Positions 1-7,057 of a stretch of DNA of 37,077 nucleotides are shown in pieces. The notes beneath the pieces were generated by a model. That model was given only the letters and a program-made list of their open reading frames with translations, was not told the DNA's origin and made no database searches. Position 1 is the stretch's first letter. Every line of letters begins with the position of its first letter. The stretch is from positions 1 through 37,077 of the forward strand of contig NCGL01000044.1 in assembly GCA_002256935.1 (NCBI GenBank). Reading direction: 5' to 3'. Source of the DNA: Bdellovibrio sp. 28-41-41. Its GTDB lineage: Bacteria; Bdellovibrionota; Bdellovibrionia; Bdellovibrionales; Bdellovibrionaceae. The position numbers were made by a program, and so were the translations under genes.

Positions 1-57
1 CAGTCCTTCGAAGATTTTGCCAGTGACTTAAAGAAGGCAGCAGAGTCTAAAACCTAA
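1..57 (+). CDS. C-terminal end of a gene cut by the window edge
   Basis: Frame 1 is open from the first base and reads QSFEDFASDLKKAAESKT before a TAA at 55-57. The peptide is charged and coding-like, but too short to assign to a family. A hairpin at 173-197 lies downstream between this gene and the oppositely oriented CBS remnant. It could equally be a chance open stretch. Confidence 0.5.
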   Translation, partial: QSFEDFASDLKKAAESKT

Positions 58-172
58 CTACAAATTGAGTGGTCTTCAAAAATTACCACTGAGTTGAATA
101 TTCTTTTTAATCCCAAGTGAATCCAAACTTGATCCACCAGACTACCGCTACCAAGTAAGTAGTTTCAACAAG

Positions 173-197
173 TTGGAGGCACCGGGTCTGCCTCCAA
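173..197. terminator. Terminator-like hairpin between convergent genes
   Basis: A perfect 9-bp inverted repeat, TTGGAGGCA (173-181) and TGCCTCCAA (189-197), encloses the 7-nt loop CCGGGTC. It sits between a plus-strand gene ending at 57 and a minus-strand gene ending at 201, where a shared terminator is expected. There is no long T-run on either side, so it is not a classic intrinsic terminator. Confidence 0.45.
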
Positions 198-200
198 TAA

Positions 201-305
201 CTATGTACCTTGTTTCGAAGAACGTACAATTTCAATGAGCGCGTTCAGTGCGTCTGTGACAGTGAAAATTCCGAGGAATTTTTCGCTTTCATCATTTACA
301 ATAAC
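201..305 (-). pseudogene. Truncated CBS-domain protein, last 34 residues only
   Basis: The minus strand from 305 to the TAG at 201-203 reads VIVNDESEKFLGIFTVTDAL... and ends in SSKQGT. The pattern V-x-V-N-D-(x)5-F-x-G-I-F-T-V-T-D-A-L is the typical second half of a CBS domain (beta strand, turn, GI.T..D). CBS pairs bind adenosine nucleotides and regulate attached domains. The reading frame runs exactly up to the left inverted repeat of the IS element at 306, and the rest of the gene is absent from the window. IS-linked rearrangement removed its 5' part. The CBS assignment rests on a short fragment but the motif is good. Confidence 0.65.
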
Positions 306-368
306 TGACCTGCTCCCCTTAACATAAGCCAGAAAATAAGATAGACTGGCAAACGAAAGGGAGCATTT

Positions 369-650
369 ATGCCAAAAGGAAAAAGAATCGCAGCCGAAGA
401 GATTGTATCTAAGCTTCGCCTAGCCGAAGTAGAACTAGCCAGAGGCAGTTCAATTGAAGATGTGTGCAAGAAACTTCAAATATCATCGCAGAGTTTTTAT
501 CGCTGGCGTAAAGAATACGGCGGCCTTGAGATAGATCAAGCCAAACGCTTAAAAGATCTAGAGCGAGAAAACGCAAGACTTAAGCGCCTGGTGGCCGATC
601 AGGCCCTAGATAATGCCATGCTCAGAGACGTAGCTTCGGGAAACTTTTAA
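369..650 (+). CDS. IS3-family transposase OrfA (DNA-binding subunit)
   Basis: This is a 93-residue protein with a helix-turn-helix at about residues 10-50 (SIEDVCKKLQISSQSFYRWRKEYGG region). A leucine-zipper-like helix follows (LKDLERENARLKRLVADQALDNAML). Both are the standard parts of IS3 OrfA, which recognises the terminal repeats and dimerises. The frame ends in TAA at 648-650. The slippery heptamer at 638-644 lies just before this stop, so a fraction of ribosomes should shift -1 and make the OrfAB fusion transposase. OrfA alone usually represses or modulates transposition in this family. Confidence 0.93.
   Translation: MPKGKRIAAEEIVSKLRLAEVELARGSSIEDVCKKLQISSQSFYRWRKEYGGLEIDQAKRLKDLERENARLKRLVADQALDNAMLRDVASGNF
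638..644 (+). promoter_or_regulatory. Programmed -1 frameshift heptamer G GGA AAC
   Basis: In the OrfA frame the codons are GGA (639-641) and AAC (642-644) preceded by G638. This is the X XXY YYZ arrangement used for -1 frameshifting. After slipping, reading continues GGG AAA CTT TTA AGC into the OrfB frame, which is open through the OrfA stop and joins the SPVRKRQAVEML sequence typical of the A/B junction. The IS3 family is known to use such sites. No downstream stimulatory hairpin was worked out. Confidence 0.7.
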
Positions 651-679
651 GCCCGGTAAGAAAGCGTCAAGCCGTTGAA

Positions 680-1510
680 ATGCTCAAGCAAAAACACTGT
701 GTATCTGAAAGACGAGCTTGCCGGGCTATAAATCAACCACGATCTACACAAAGACATAGATTTACTGATGAGTCGACGGATTCGATTTTGATTCGTCAAA
801 GAGTAATTGAATTGGCGAAAAAATATGGCCGCTACGGTTATCGCCGAATCTGGGCTTTGCTAAAGACAGAAGGTTTTTATGTAAACGTAAAACGCATTTA
901 CAGAATTTGGAGGCAAGAAGGATTAAAAGTTCCCTCAAAGCAGCCCAAGAAAGCAAGGCTGTGGCTAAATGATGGCTCATGCATCAGGCTTCGTCCAGAG
1001 TATAGGAACCATGTATGGAGCTATGATTTCGTGGAAGATAAAACTCATGATGGAAGAAAAATTAGAATGTTAAACATAATTGATGAATACACACGTGAGT
1101 GTTTAGCAATCCGCGTGGGCAGGAAATTAAATTCGCGTGATGTGCTAATGGCATTATCGAAACTGTTTATCCAGCGAGGGGTTCCTGATTATGTCAGATC
1201 AGATAATGGGGCTGAATTTGTGGCAAAAATTGTTAGAAAATGGTTTGCTGATACCGAAGTGAAAACACTTTATATTGCCCCGGGGAGTCCTTGGGAAAAT
1301 GGTTACTGTGAATCATTCAACGGAAAGCTTCAGGATGAATTATTAAAAGGAGAAATATTTTATACTTTAAAAGAAGCACAGATTTTAATTGAACGTTGGC
1401 GAGTTGAATACAACACGGTCAGGCCGCACAGCAGCCTCGGTTACCGACCGCCAGCACCTGAAACTTTAACAAATAATCAAAGATCGGTTGATTTTAGATA
1501 TGTCTCTTAG
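680..1510 (+). CDS. IS3-family transposase OrfB (DDE integrase domain)
   Basis: OrfB is the catalytic part of the transposase. The N-terminal SERRACRAI...RSTQRHR helix region and the helix-turn-helix YGRYGYRRIWALLK are standard IS3 features. The retroviral-integrase (rve) fold follows with the DDE residues visible: Asp in VWSYDFVED, Asp in RSDNGAEF, Glu in GYCESFNGKLQDE, plus the terminal RPHSSLGYRPP motif. The first ATG in this frame is at 680. The frame is open upstream to the OrfA overlap, so the natural product is probably the OrfAB fusion starting at 369. Length is normal and no lesion is seen. Confidence 0.93.
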   Translation: MLKQKHCVSERRACRAINQPRSTQRHRFTDESTDSILIRQRVIELAKKYGRYGYRRIWALLKTEGFYVNVKRIYRIWRQEGLKVPSKQPKKARLWLNDGSCIRLRPEYRNHVWSYDFVEDKTHDGRKIRMLNIIDEYTRECLAIRVGRKLNSRDVLMALSKLFIQRGVPDYVRSDNGAEFVAKIVRKWFADTEVKTLYIAPGSPWENGYCESFNGKLQDELLKGEIFYTLKEAQILIERWRVEYNTVRPHSSLGYRPPAPETLTNNQRSVDFRYVS

Positions 1511-1538
1511 TATTTGGATCAACATCTGGGAGCAGGTC

Positions 1539-1637
1539 AGAGGGCCTGTAAAAATAGTATTTGCTAAAATTTTTTTACATTTTACGTCCCCGGAAGAGAG
1601 ACTTTTTCGGACCAGATTCATAAAACCTAAACTAGAT
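1539..1637 (-). repeat. 99-bp exact copy of part of the prepilin gene at 5002-5100
   Basis: This stretch is identical to 5002-5100 in the same orientation (offset 3463). On the minus strand it encodes the LGFMNLVRKSLSSGDVKCKK... segment of the intact prepilin-like gene. It begins at the last base of the IS right end. It stops exactly where the intact gene carries the first unit of a 12-bp tandem repeat (cctaaactagat). Seven bases at the IS end (agcaggt) also match the sequence next to the other copy. It is therefore a gene fragment joined to unrelated sequence, and reads out of frame with what follows at 1638. Confidence 0.95.
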
Positions 1638-2021
1638 AAAAGCTGGCGTTCGTTCATTATCTTTTTGTGCAGGAGTTGTATTAAAGAAATAAGAATTCAG
1701 GCGAACACAGCCGGGAGCCTCGGTTGAAACATCACAAATTGATGAGCTCGACTGCATAATGTTTGCGGATGTTCCTGGAATTTTTTCTTTGGCTTCGGGG
1801 TAAATGGTTAGCACCGGTACATTCTTTACAAGGCAGGCTAAATTATGTTTACCGGCTTAGCGGCCCCTTGGTGCATCACCTTTAAGTTTAAAGCCAGAGA
1901 ATTTATGGACGGCCGAATCGAAAACTACCATTGAGGTGCTTATGATAAAAAATCCAAAACCCATGCATCCCCATAGCTCGCGACCGTATTTAGCGGTCGC
2001 ATCGAACTCAGCTTGCCAGTT
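1638..2021 (-). pseudogene. Unrecognised gene remnant with an internal stop
   Basis: One minus-strand frame reads NWQAEFDATAKYGRELWGC (from 2021), continues through a hydrophobic stretch (MGFGFFIISTSMVVF) to KGDAPRGR, and hits TAA just upstream of AGKHNLACLVKN. It then stays open through TIYPEAKEKIPGTSAN to a stop at the junction with the 99-bp prepilin fragment. Coding-like sequence on both sides of one in-frame stop suggests a decayed gene. I could not assign a family, and it does not obviously match the neighbouring prepilins. A hairpin, GCGACCG/CGGTCGC with a 7-nt loop, lies at 1980-2000. Spurious reading is possible. Confidence 0.35.
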
Positions 2022-2059
2022 TTAGCTTTTGCGTAAGGAGGTTTTTTTGAGGGTAGGTA

Positions 2060-3271
2060 TTATGGGCCATCAAGTTGGATTTCAATCGAAACTTTGCATA
2101 CAGACGCACCGCCAGAAGAGGTTTTACCCCAATTAACGGCTGTACTTCTTAAAAGGACATCACCTGTAGTTAAATTTGCATCAACAGAAATTTCGAATCG
2201 TTTTTTACCCCAATTACCATAAATTCTGTAAGGCGTGCTGTTATCGTACATAGATCCAGACAATGCACCACTAGCACATACACCGCCGCCACCAATGCTT
2301 GATAGCATGGATACTTTAATATACTCAATATTTCTATTGGCTTTATCAAATGCGCTTAGTGCACTCATAAAATTGACGTTTACCGTACAGCTAGTGTTAC
2401 CCGGGGACCAGCAAGTGGCCGTCGGAAAAGAAATATTTCGCTTTCCAGTCTTACATTCTATATTGGTACCAGCAGCGTTAGTTAAAACATAATTGTCAGG
2501 AGGGCAGACTTTGCCGATAAGTTCGCGTAGTGAACGACAACGAGTGCTTCCATCTGTTTCTGAGATAGCAATGCTTCCGCTCGTGCAGCCTCCAGTAAAG
2601 GAACAGGATGGGTTATTTGCTGGATTGTATAGACCGCCCATTGATAGGCAGAGTGATTCAACTGAGCTTTCAGTAGAGCAACCAAGTATTGTGTTCGTAG
2701 ATTTATCTACAGACAAATTGATTGATTGTATATACGTTGGTTGCATAGAATTTTGCTTGTCAATTTTAGCGCTCATAAAAACACTGCCAGTGTATAAACG
2801 AGTTAAGGAATCTTCGGCCACCATTTCTGCCCCATATAATTTAAGGCTATTTATTTCGAGCGGTAAGCCGCTTTGAGAGTTACTGCCGGATAGAGTTCTT
2901 CCATCAGGTAGGTTAAATTCAATGGGAAATGAAGGTGCAGTTAAGTTTACTAATACATTGTCTTTAACAGCAGGGTTAACCGGGCTATCGAGTATAAATT
3001 GTGGTATTACTCCGGTGTTAGTATCTATACCAGGGTACGAAAAGGAAATTTTTTTTATAGAATTTGAGCACAGTGTTTCATTACTAAGAATATTTCTAAT
3101 TTCATTCGTTAGACCATTTAAAGTATCTGTGTCTGAAGTTAATTTAGTTTGTTTTGATAAACTGAGTATGGCGTTTGTAATTACTGGGATGGAAATGCCT
3201 ATAAGCACTGAGGTAATAAGAACCGACACGATAGAGAAGCCTGAAGAATAGTAATTTTTTTTGAGGGACAT
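2060..3271 (-). CDS. Type IV prepilin-like protein, large, cysteine-rich (paralog 3)
   Basis: The protein has 403 residues with a class-III (prepilin) leader. KNYYSSG precedes FSIVSVLITSVLIGIS, so prepilin peptidase should cut after Gly11, leaving a hydrophobic N-terminal helix (about 12-34). Mature position 5 is Ser instead of the usual Glu, as in tip-type minor pseudopilins. The ectodomain has a cysteine pattern shared with the next two genes: LGCS, then LCLSMGG, NPSC, GCTSGS, CPP. A C-terminal domain follows with SPGNTSCTVNVNF and paired cysteines. It is the last gene of a three-gene minus-strand run. The start has GGAG upstream (TTGGAGTGTC before ATG). The expected role is a minor pilin or pseudopilin in the inner membrane or pilus tip; the exact system is unknown. 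Confidence 0.75.
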   Translation of the reverse strand: MSLKKNYYSSGFSIVSVLITSVLIGISIPVITNAILSLSKQTKLTSDTDTLNGLTNEIRNILSNETLCSNSIKKISFSYPGIDTNTGVIPQFILDSPVNPAVKDNVLVNLTAPSFPIEFNLPDGRTLSGSNSQSGLPLEINSLKLYGAEMVAEDSLTRLYTGSVFMSAKIDKQNSMQPTYIQSINLSVDKSTNTILGCSTESSVESLCLSMGGLYNPANNPSCSFTGGCTSGSIAISETDGSTRCRSLRELIGKVCPPDNYVLTNAAGTNIECKTGKRNISFPTATCWSPGNTSCTVNVNFMSALSAFDKANRNIEYIKVSMLSSIGGGGVCASGALSGSMYDNSTPYRIYGNWGKKRFEISVDANLTTGDVLLRSTAVNWGKTSSGGASVCKVSIEIQLDGP

Positions 3272-3294
3272 GACACTCCAATAAAATTTGTGGG

Positions 3295-4491
3295 TTAAAA
3301 CTCAAGTTCTACGCTGACATCGGATACACAAGGCTCGCAGGCATTAGCTTTACAATTCTTTGCGAACCCGCCGGTGGTTGCACTGATAGAGGCATTTCCT
3401 AAACTATCGATTGTAGAGGTTGTTAGTGCGCAGGAACTCCCACAATACCCATAGGTATTAGAAGCAGCTGCCTCGGTATTAAAAACTGAAGTATATTTAA
3501 TGCGACAGCCTGGTGACCCGCTGTTTGTAAAAGCATAATAGCCAATTTTAATTTTTTTTACTAGCTTAGCTTGGTCTGCTGCTGACAGAAGACTTCTGTA
3601 GTTAAAATTAACTGAGCAAGTACTGTTTCGGCCACCCGTACAGGATACTATAGGTTTAACAAAAACACGTTCTATGGGTGGCATACTGCCTTGACATAAA
3701 ACATCAGTCACGGGATCGCCATTTGTATCAACACCAATCGAAGTAGTTTTAAAATAAGTTGAGGGTGGACAAATTTTACTCAAATCATCAACAATTTTTT
3801 TACAAACTGGGAGTCCGGTTGTATTATATATTAGAGTCTGGCCACTCGGGCACAATTCCAAAAAATTACAAATAGGTACAGCGGTGGGATCAAATTTTCC
3901 GCCCATTGATGCACAGAGGCTGTAGGCAGAAATCGAATCAGAACAACCCACTATCTTATTAGTAGCGATATCGACTGTTAAATTGATCATTCCGATTAAA
4001 AGTGGTGGCAGTAGAGATGCATTAGCATCATTTGTATCTGAAAAGGCTGTAAGTATAAGCCGTCCGCTGTAAAGTCTTAAATTATTATAACTACTAACCA
4101 GCGAGGCCGCATACATTTTTAGGCTATTGACTTTTATTGTGCTGGATTGTGTTGAATCACCGGCAACAACCCCAGAATCAAGATTAAAACTTAATGGCAA
4201 ACCGGCATCCGGCGTATTTAAAATAATAGTACCATCTCCTTGTAACCCTGGGTAACCGAAGGTGTCTTTTTTAATAGACAGTGAACAAGTCGAAGTTAAT
4301 TCAATTGCGGCTCGTAGTTCGGAGGATATACCGATGGCTTTGATTTTTGTTTCAACTTTACTTGTTTGCTTGTAAAAATCGGACACAAAGGCAGTTATTA
4401 CTAAACTTAATATACTCAATATTGCTATACTAATCAGTATCGAAAGAAGTGAAAATCCACGTGAATTTAACAAAGATTTTATAGCGTACAT
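3295..4491 (-). CDS. Type IV prepilin-like protein, large, cysteine-rich (paralog 2)
   Basis: I place the start at the ATG at 4491 (MYAIKSLLNSRG then FSLLSILIS). That puts a normal 12-residue prepilin leader before the cleavage glycine; the frame extends upstream to 4542 but would give an implausible leader. Mature residue 5 is Ser, not Glu. The 398-residue product shares its layout with the 2060-3271 protein: VGCS, SLCASMGGKFDP, VPIC, ELCPSG, ICPPSTYF, then a C-terminal domain with GGRNSTCSVNFNYRSLLSAAD. It overlaps the end of the upstream prepilin gene by 13 nt, implying translational coupling, and is 23 nt from the downstream paralog. It is probably a minor pilin or pseudopilin. Confidence 0.75.
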   Translation of the reverse strand: MYAIKSLLNSRGFSLLSILISIAILSILSLVITAFVSDFYKQTSKVETKIKAIGISSELRAAIELTSTCSLSIKKDTFGYPGLQGDGTIILNTPDAGLPLSFNLDSGVVAGDSTQSSTIKVNSLKMYAASLVSSYNNLRLYSGRLILTAFSDTNDANASLLPPLLIGMINLTVDIATNKIVGCSDSISAYSLCASMGGKFDPTAVPICNFLELCPSGQTLIYNTTGLPVCKKIVDDLSKICPPSTYFKTTSIGVDTNGDPVTDVLCQGSMPPIERVFVKPIVSCTGGRNSTCSVNFNYRSLLSAADQAKLVKKIKIGYYAFTNSGSPGCRIKYTSVFNTEAAASNTYGYCGSSCALTTSTIDSLGNASISATTGGFAKNCKANACEPCVSDVSVELEF

Positions 4492-5258
4492 AAAATGCCA
4501 TTTCCAGAAGCGTTGGTTTTTAAAGCTTCGCCAGGTGCACATAAGCCGGCCAAATAGACATTAAAATCAAGACAGGCAGGAGTATTGCTGCTATCTAAAA
4601 TAACCATAGACCCTCCCGGACAACTTGGGGTTTTAGGTTTGCAGATTTGCTCTAGCACATTCCAGACGGCACCGATACTAATACAAATTTCTTCTAATTT
4701 ACTTTCGGCTAGACCTGAACATCCCATAATTGCGAAGCCTGAATCTACGTTGATCATAAGCCCCCCGATTTTATAAATCTTAAGAAATCCAGAATTATTT
4801 TTAAACTGAGTAACATTAATTTCTAAACTCCCCAGAAGGCTTTGGCCACCGTTCGCTACACTTGTAGAATGAGTATTTTTTAATAATACGCTGTTGACCT
4901 GTGTTCGGTTAGGATCGGCAGCAGAGCCTCCAAAAACATTACTCACACCCGCCTCTACGGGCATACCAGCAATGGTCAGTTTTAAAGGGATATCAGCAGG
5001 TAGAGGGCCTGTAAAAATAGTATTTGCTAAAATTTTTTTACATTTTACGTCCCCGGAAGAGAGACTTTTTCGGACCAGATTCATAAAACCTAAACTAGAT
5101 CCTAAACTAGATTCAATATTTCGCGCGTTAATTTCATGTTTTGTTACTTCATTAATTAATAAAGAAGCCGCGAACGCGACTATAGTTGATAATCCCAGAG
5201 TAATAAGTGTCTCGACCAGAGTGAATCCGGAAGCGCCTTTCGAGGTATTTGGTATCAT
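4479..5258 (-). CDS. Type IV prepilin-like protein with canonical FTLVE leader (paralog 1)
   Basis: This 259-residue protein begins MIPNTSKGASG followed by FTLVETLITLGLS. It has the full prepilin signature with cleavage after Gly11 and Glu at mature position 5. It shares the mid-protein cysteine pattern of the next two genes (IMGCSGL, EICISIGAVWN, QICKP, SCPGGSM, LCAPGEAL). It stops at LCTL where the paralogs continue into an extra C-terminal domain of about 120 residues. It leads a three-gene operon and has a good sigma70-like promoter at 5285-5313. A 12-bp tandem duplication (5089-5112) adds a second SSLG to the N-terminal helix region. It may supply the Glu5-bearing subunit that recruits the Ser5 paralogs; that is inference. 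Confidence 0.8.
   Translation of the reverse strand: MIPNTSKGASGFTLVETLITLGLSTIVAFAASLLINEVTKHEINARNIESSLGSSLGFMNLVRKSLSSGDVKCKKILANTIFTGPLPADIPLKLTIAGMPVEAGVSNVFGGSAADPNRTQVNSVLLKNTHSTSVANGGQSLLGSLEINVTQFKNNSGFLKIYKIGGLMINVDSGFAIMGCSGLAESKLEEICISIGAVWNVLEQICKPKTPSCPGGSMVILDSSNTPACLDFNVYLAGLCAPGEALKTNASGNGILCTL
5002..5100 (-). repeat. Donor copy of the 99-bp prepilin fragment
   Basis: Identical to 1539-1637. It lies inside the intact prepilin gene (residues about LGFMNLV to FTGPL), so this is the source copy. Immediately upstream in the gene is the second unit of the 12-bp repeat, and the duplicated block ends exactly at that boundary. Confidence 0.95.
5089..5112 (-). repeat. 12-bp tandem repeat inside the prepilin gene
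   Basis: cctaaactagat occurs twice in a row (5089-5100, 5101-5112). On the coding strand this gives SSLGSSLG and keeps the frame. It is an in-frame slippage-type duplication located in the helix region. Confidence 0.9.
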
Positions 5259-5284
5259 TACTTCTTACTATACACGAAGAATAG

Positions 5285-5313
5285 ATTATATGTTTAGTAC
5301 TTTTATTTCTAAA
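5285..5313 (-). promoter_or_regulatory. Sigma70-like promoter for the prepilin operon
   Basis: On the minus strand TTTAGA (5313-5308) is followed after 17 nt by a perfect TATAAT (5290-5285). That places transcription start near 5278, about 20 nt before the ATG at 5258. The -35 matches TTGACA at four of six positions. No other start-proximal promoter of similar quality was seen. Confidence 0.6.
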
Positions 5314-5416
5314 CCACCAGCGGTTAAAAATGCTCAATGCGGATAAGTGTAATAAACTGAGACGGTTATATGTTAGGCTTGAACAATTCGGTCTTTAAAC
5401 CGCCTCGGAAATAAAC

Positions 5417-6991
5417 CTATTTTCGATAGAATTGGGAACGTACATGAGCAGGTAAATCAACAGCTATCACTCGAATTTCATTCGGAGCTTTAATAGCTTT
5501 ATGTTTTTTTAGGTACCGTCGAACCGCTTCATGGGCGTCCACATCCATACTCTTAGGCTCTTTAACTTTTGGAATTCGACACAAACGATCGTCAGGATCC
5601 CCGTCCCTTTCGCAAGCGGCCATAGTGTATAGACGGTCTAACTCTAAAAGTTTATCGCCAATTTTGATTTCTTGTATCCTTTGGCCTGCTGGAGCATTGA
5701 CTTTAAACTTTATCGTCATGCCAGATGGGCGCGGTAGCCAACCTCCAAATAGCTTCTTAGCATCCGCAGAATACACATTTTCTATTTCTTTCTCCCAAAA
5801 TTCTTTTAGCTGTGCTCCCGATACTTTTCCTGTTCGCAGTCGATTATTTACAGGATAAAAACTCCATAAGTCTTTTTCGTAAATGGGTCCCGGCACAATG
5901 GGAGCCGCAAAGCGAAATCCATTTGAGAGTCCAATCTCCACTTGAGCGGCATCGCGAATGGCATCTGCTAAAACCATATCAAGAGAAGTTTGATTCACTT
6001 CATAGCGGAACAAGTTATCATCTGCATGCCCTACGATTTTGGATAGCATTTCTTTATAGGGCAATAAGGTTTTTTCAACTAGAGCTTTGATTTTTTTATC
6101 TTCTTTATAACGATCAGCTCGGAGTTCTATAAGCTCCCATTTTTTATCAACAACTTTTTTATTTTTCATCGTAAGATCTAAACGACCCAAAAATGAGCCA
6201 AACGAGCCCGGCTCGACTACCCAATGATTTTTTTCTACAGGGGTGTAGATGCGTTCATGGGTGTCACCGGAAAGATGGACATCAATGCCAGTGAGAGTCG
6301 AAGATAAATCGACAGCCTTGGGCAAACCAATATGACTTAATAAAATAACCACATCAGCTTTTTTTTGAGATCTAATTTCATCTACTATGGGCTGAATAAT
6401 CTCTGCACCTTTGTATATAAAACCTTTACTATATGTCGGTGGCTGTCGCGTCGGCACGTCCGGGTCAGTAAATCCAATAATCGCAATTTTTATCCCTTTA
6501 ATTTGACGAATTAAGTAGGGTTCAAATACCCGCTTGCCTGTTTTTCCATCAAATATATTCGCAGCAATCATCGGGTATTTCAAATTCGCTCGTACCTTCA
6601 ATAAAGCCTCGACTCCATATACGACTTCCCAGTTGCCAGGAATAGCTAAATCGATTTCCATTTTATTTAGCAAGGGCACAAGCGCCTCGCCTTGAGACAT
6701 CACTGCGGGACCGGAACCTTGAATGGTATCGCCGGCATCCAAGAACAATACGCCATTAGGATTTTTCGCTTTTATTTGTTTTACAACATAAGCCAACCGA
6801 GCAAAACCCCCAGCCCTAGCCATTTCTTCTTTTTTTCCATCTTCTGACCAAAACAATTCAGCATGCTCTTCAATTTGGGCGTGGCTGTCAGCAATATAAA
6901 GAATAGTTATCGGCTGGGAATTTTTCGCAGAACCGAATAATGGAAAAAATAAAAAAAATAAAAAATTAGATATACCTAATAATCTTTTCAC
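5417..6991 (-). CDS. Periplasmic 5'-nucleotidase/SoxB-type metallophosphatase
   Basis: A 524-residue calcineurin-like phosphoesterase with a C-terminal 5'-nucleotidase domain, exported by a Sec signal (MKRLLGISNFLFFLFFPLFGSA). The metal-binding motifs run in order: ADSHAQ near residue 34, DAGDTIQGS near 105, GNWEVVYG near 140, LLSHIG near 218 and SGDTHER near 241. The C-terminal half has the substrate-pocket motif LSNGFRF and LWSFYPVNN. The family hydrolyses 5'-nucleotides, UDP-sugars or, in SoxB, thiosulfonate from SoxY. GNH(E/D) is replaced by GNWE, and the LFGGWLPRPSGM segment resembles SoxB more than UshA. No other sox gene is in the window. It starts at GTG with AAGGAG six bases upstream. 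Confidence 0.85.
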   Translation of the reverse strand: MKRLLGISNFLFFLFFPLFGSAKNSQPITILYIADSHAQIEEHAELFWSEDGKKEEMARAGGFARLAYVVKQIKAKNPNGVLFLDAGDTIQGSGPAVMSQGEALVPLLNKMEIDLAIPGNWEVVYGVEALLKVRANLKYPMIAANIFDGKTGKRVFEPYLIRQIKGIKIAIIGFTDPDVPTRQPPTYSKGFIYKGAEIIQPIVDEIRSQKKADVVILLSHIGLPKAVDLSSTLTGIDVHLSGDTHERIYTPVEKNHWVVEPGSFGSFLGRLDLTMKNKKVVDKKWELIELRADRYKEDKKIKALVEKTLLPYKEMLSKIVGHADDNLFRYEVNQTSLDMVLADAIRDAAQVEIGLSNGFRFAAPIVPGPIYEKDLWSFYPVNNRLRTGKVSGAQLKEFWEKEIENVYSADAKKLFGGWLPRPSGMTIKFKVNAPAGQRIQEIKIGDKLLELDRLYTMAACERDGDPDDRLCRIPKVKEPKSMDVDAHEAVRRYLKKHKAIKAPNEIRVIAVDLPAHVRSQFYRK

Positions 6992-7057
6992 GGGTAACTC
7001 CTTAAAGTGGGGAAAGACTGCTTTGTTCTGCTTTCAGAGTCAAGAATATAAGGTTTT

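Larger units (their letters stand above)
306..1539 (+). mobile_element. IS3-family insertion sequence, about 1.23 kb
   Basis: Two overlapping transposase frames are bounded by perfect 12-bp terminal inverted repeats: TGACCTGCTCCC at 306-317 and GGGAGCAGGTCA at 1528-1539. Ends starting TGA/TGACCTG, the orfA/orfB arrangement and the DDE transposase are all typical of IS3-family elements. Both reading frames look intact, so the element may be active. The bases flanking it (ataac to the left, gaggg to the right) show no 3-5 bp target duplication. Different broken genes lie on each side, so one end has been rearranged since insertion. Confidence 0.9.

Noticed and set aside
1488..1727. Plus-strand ORF across the IS right end and the duplicated prepilin fragment
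   Set aside because: It is the antisense of the prepilin fragment joined to the transposase end; no ribosome site or recognisable product.
5360..5406. Imperfect inverted repeat GAGACGGTT/AACCGCCTC after the phosphatase gene
   Set aside because: One mismatch, a 29-nt loop and no T-run; too weak to call a terminator.
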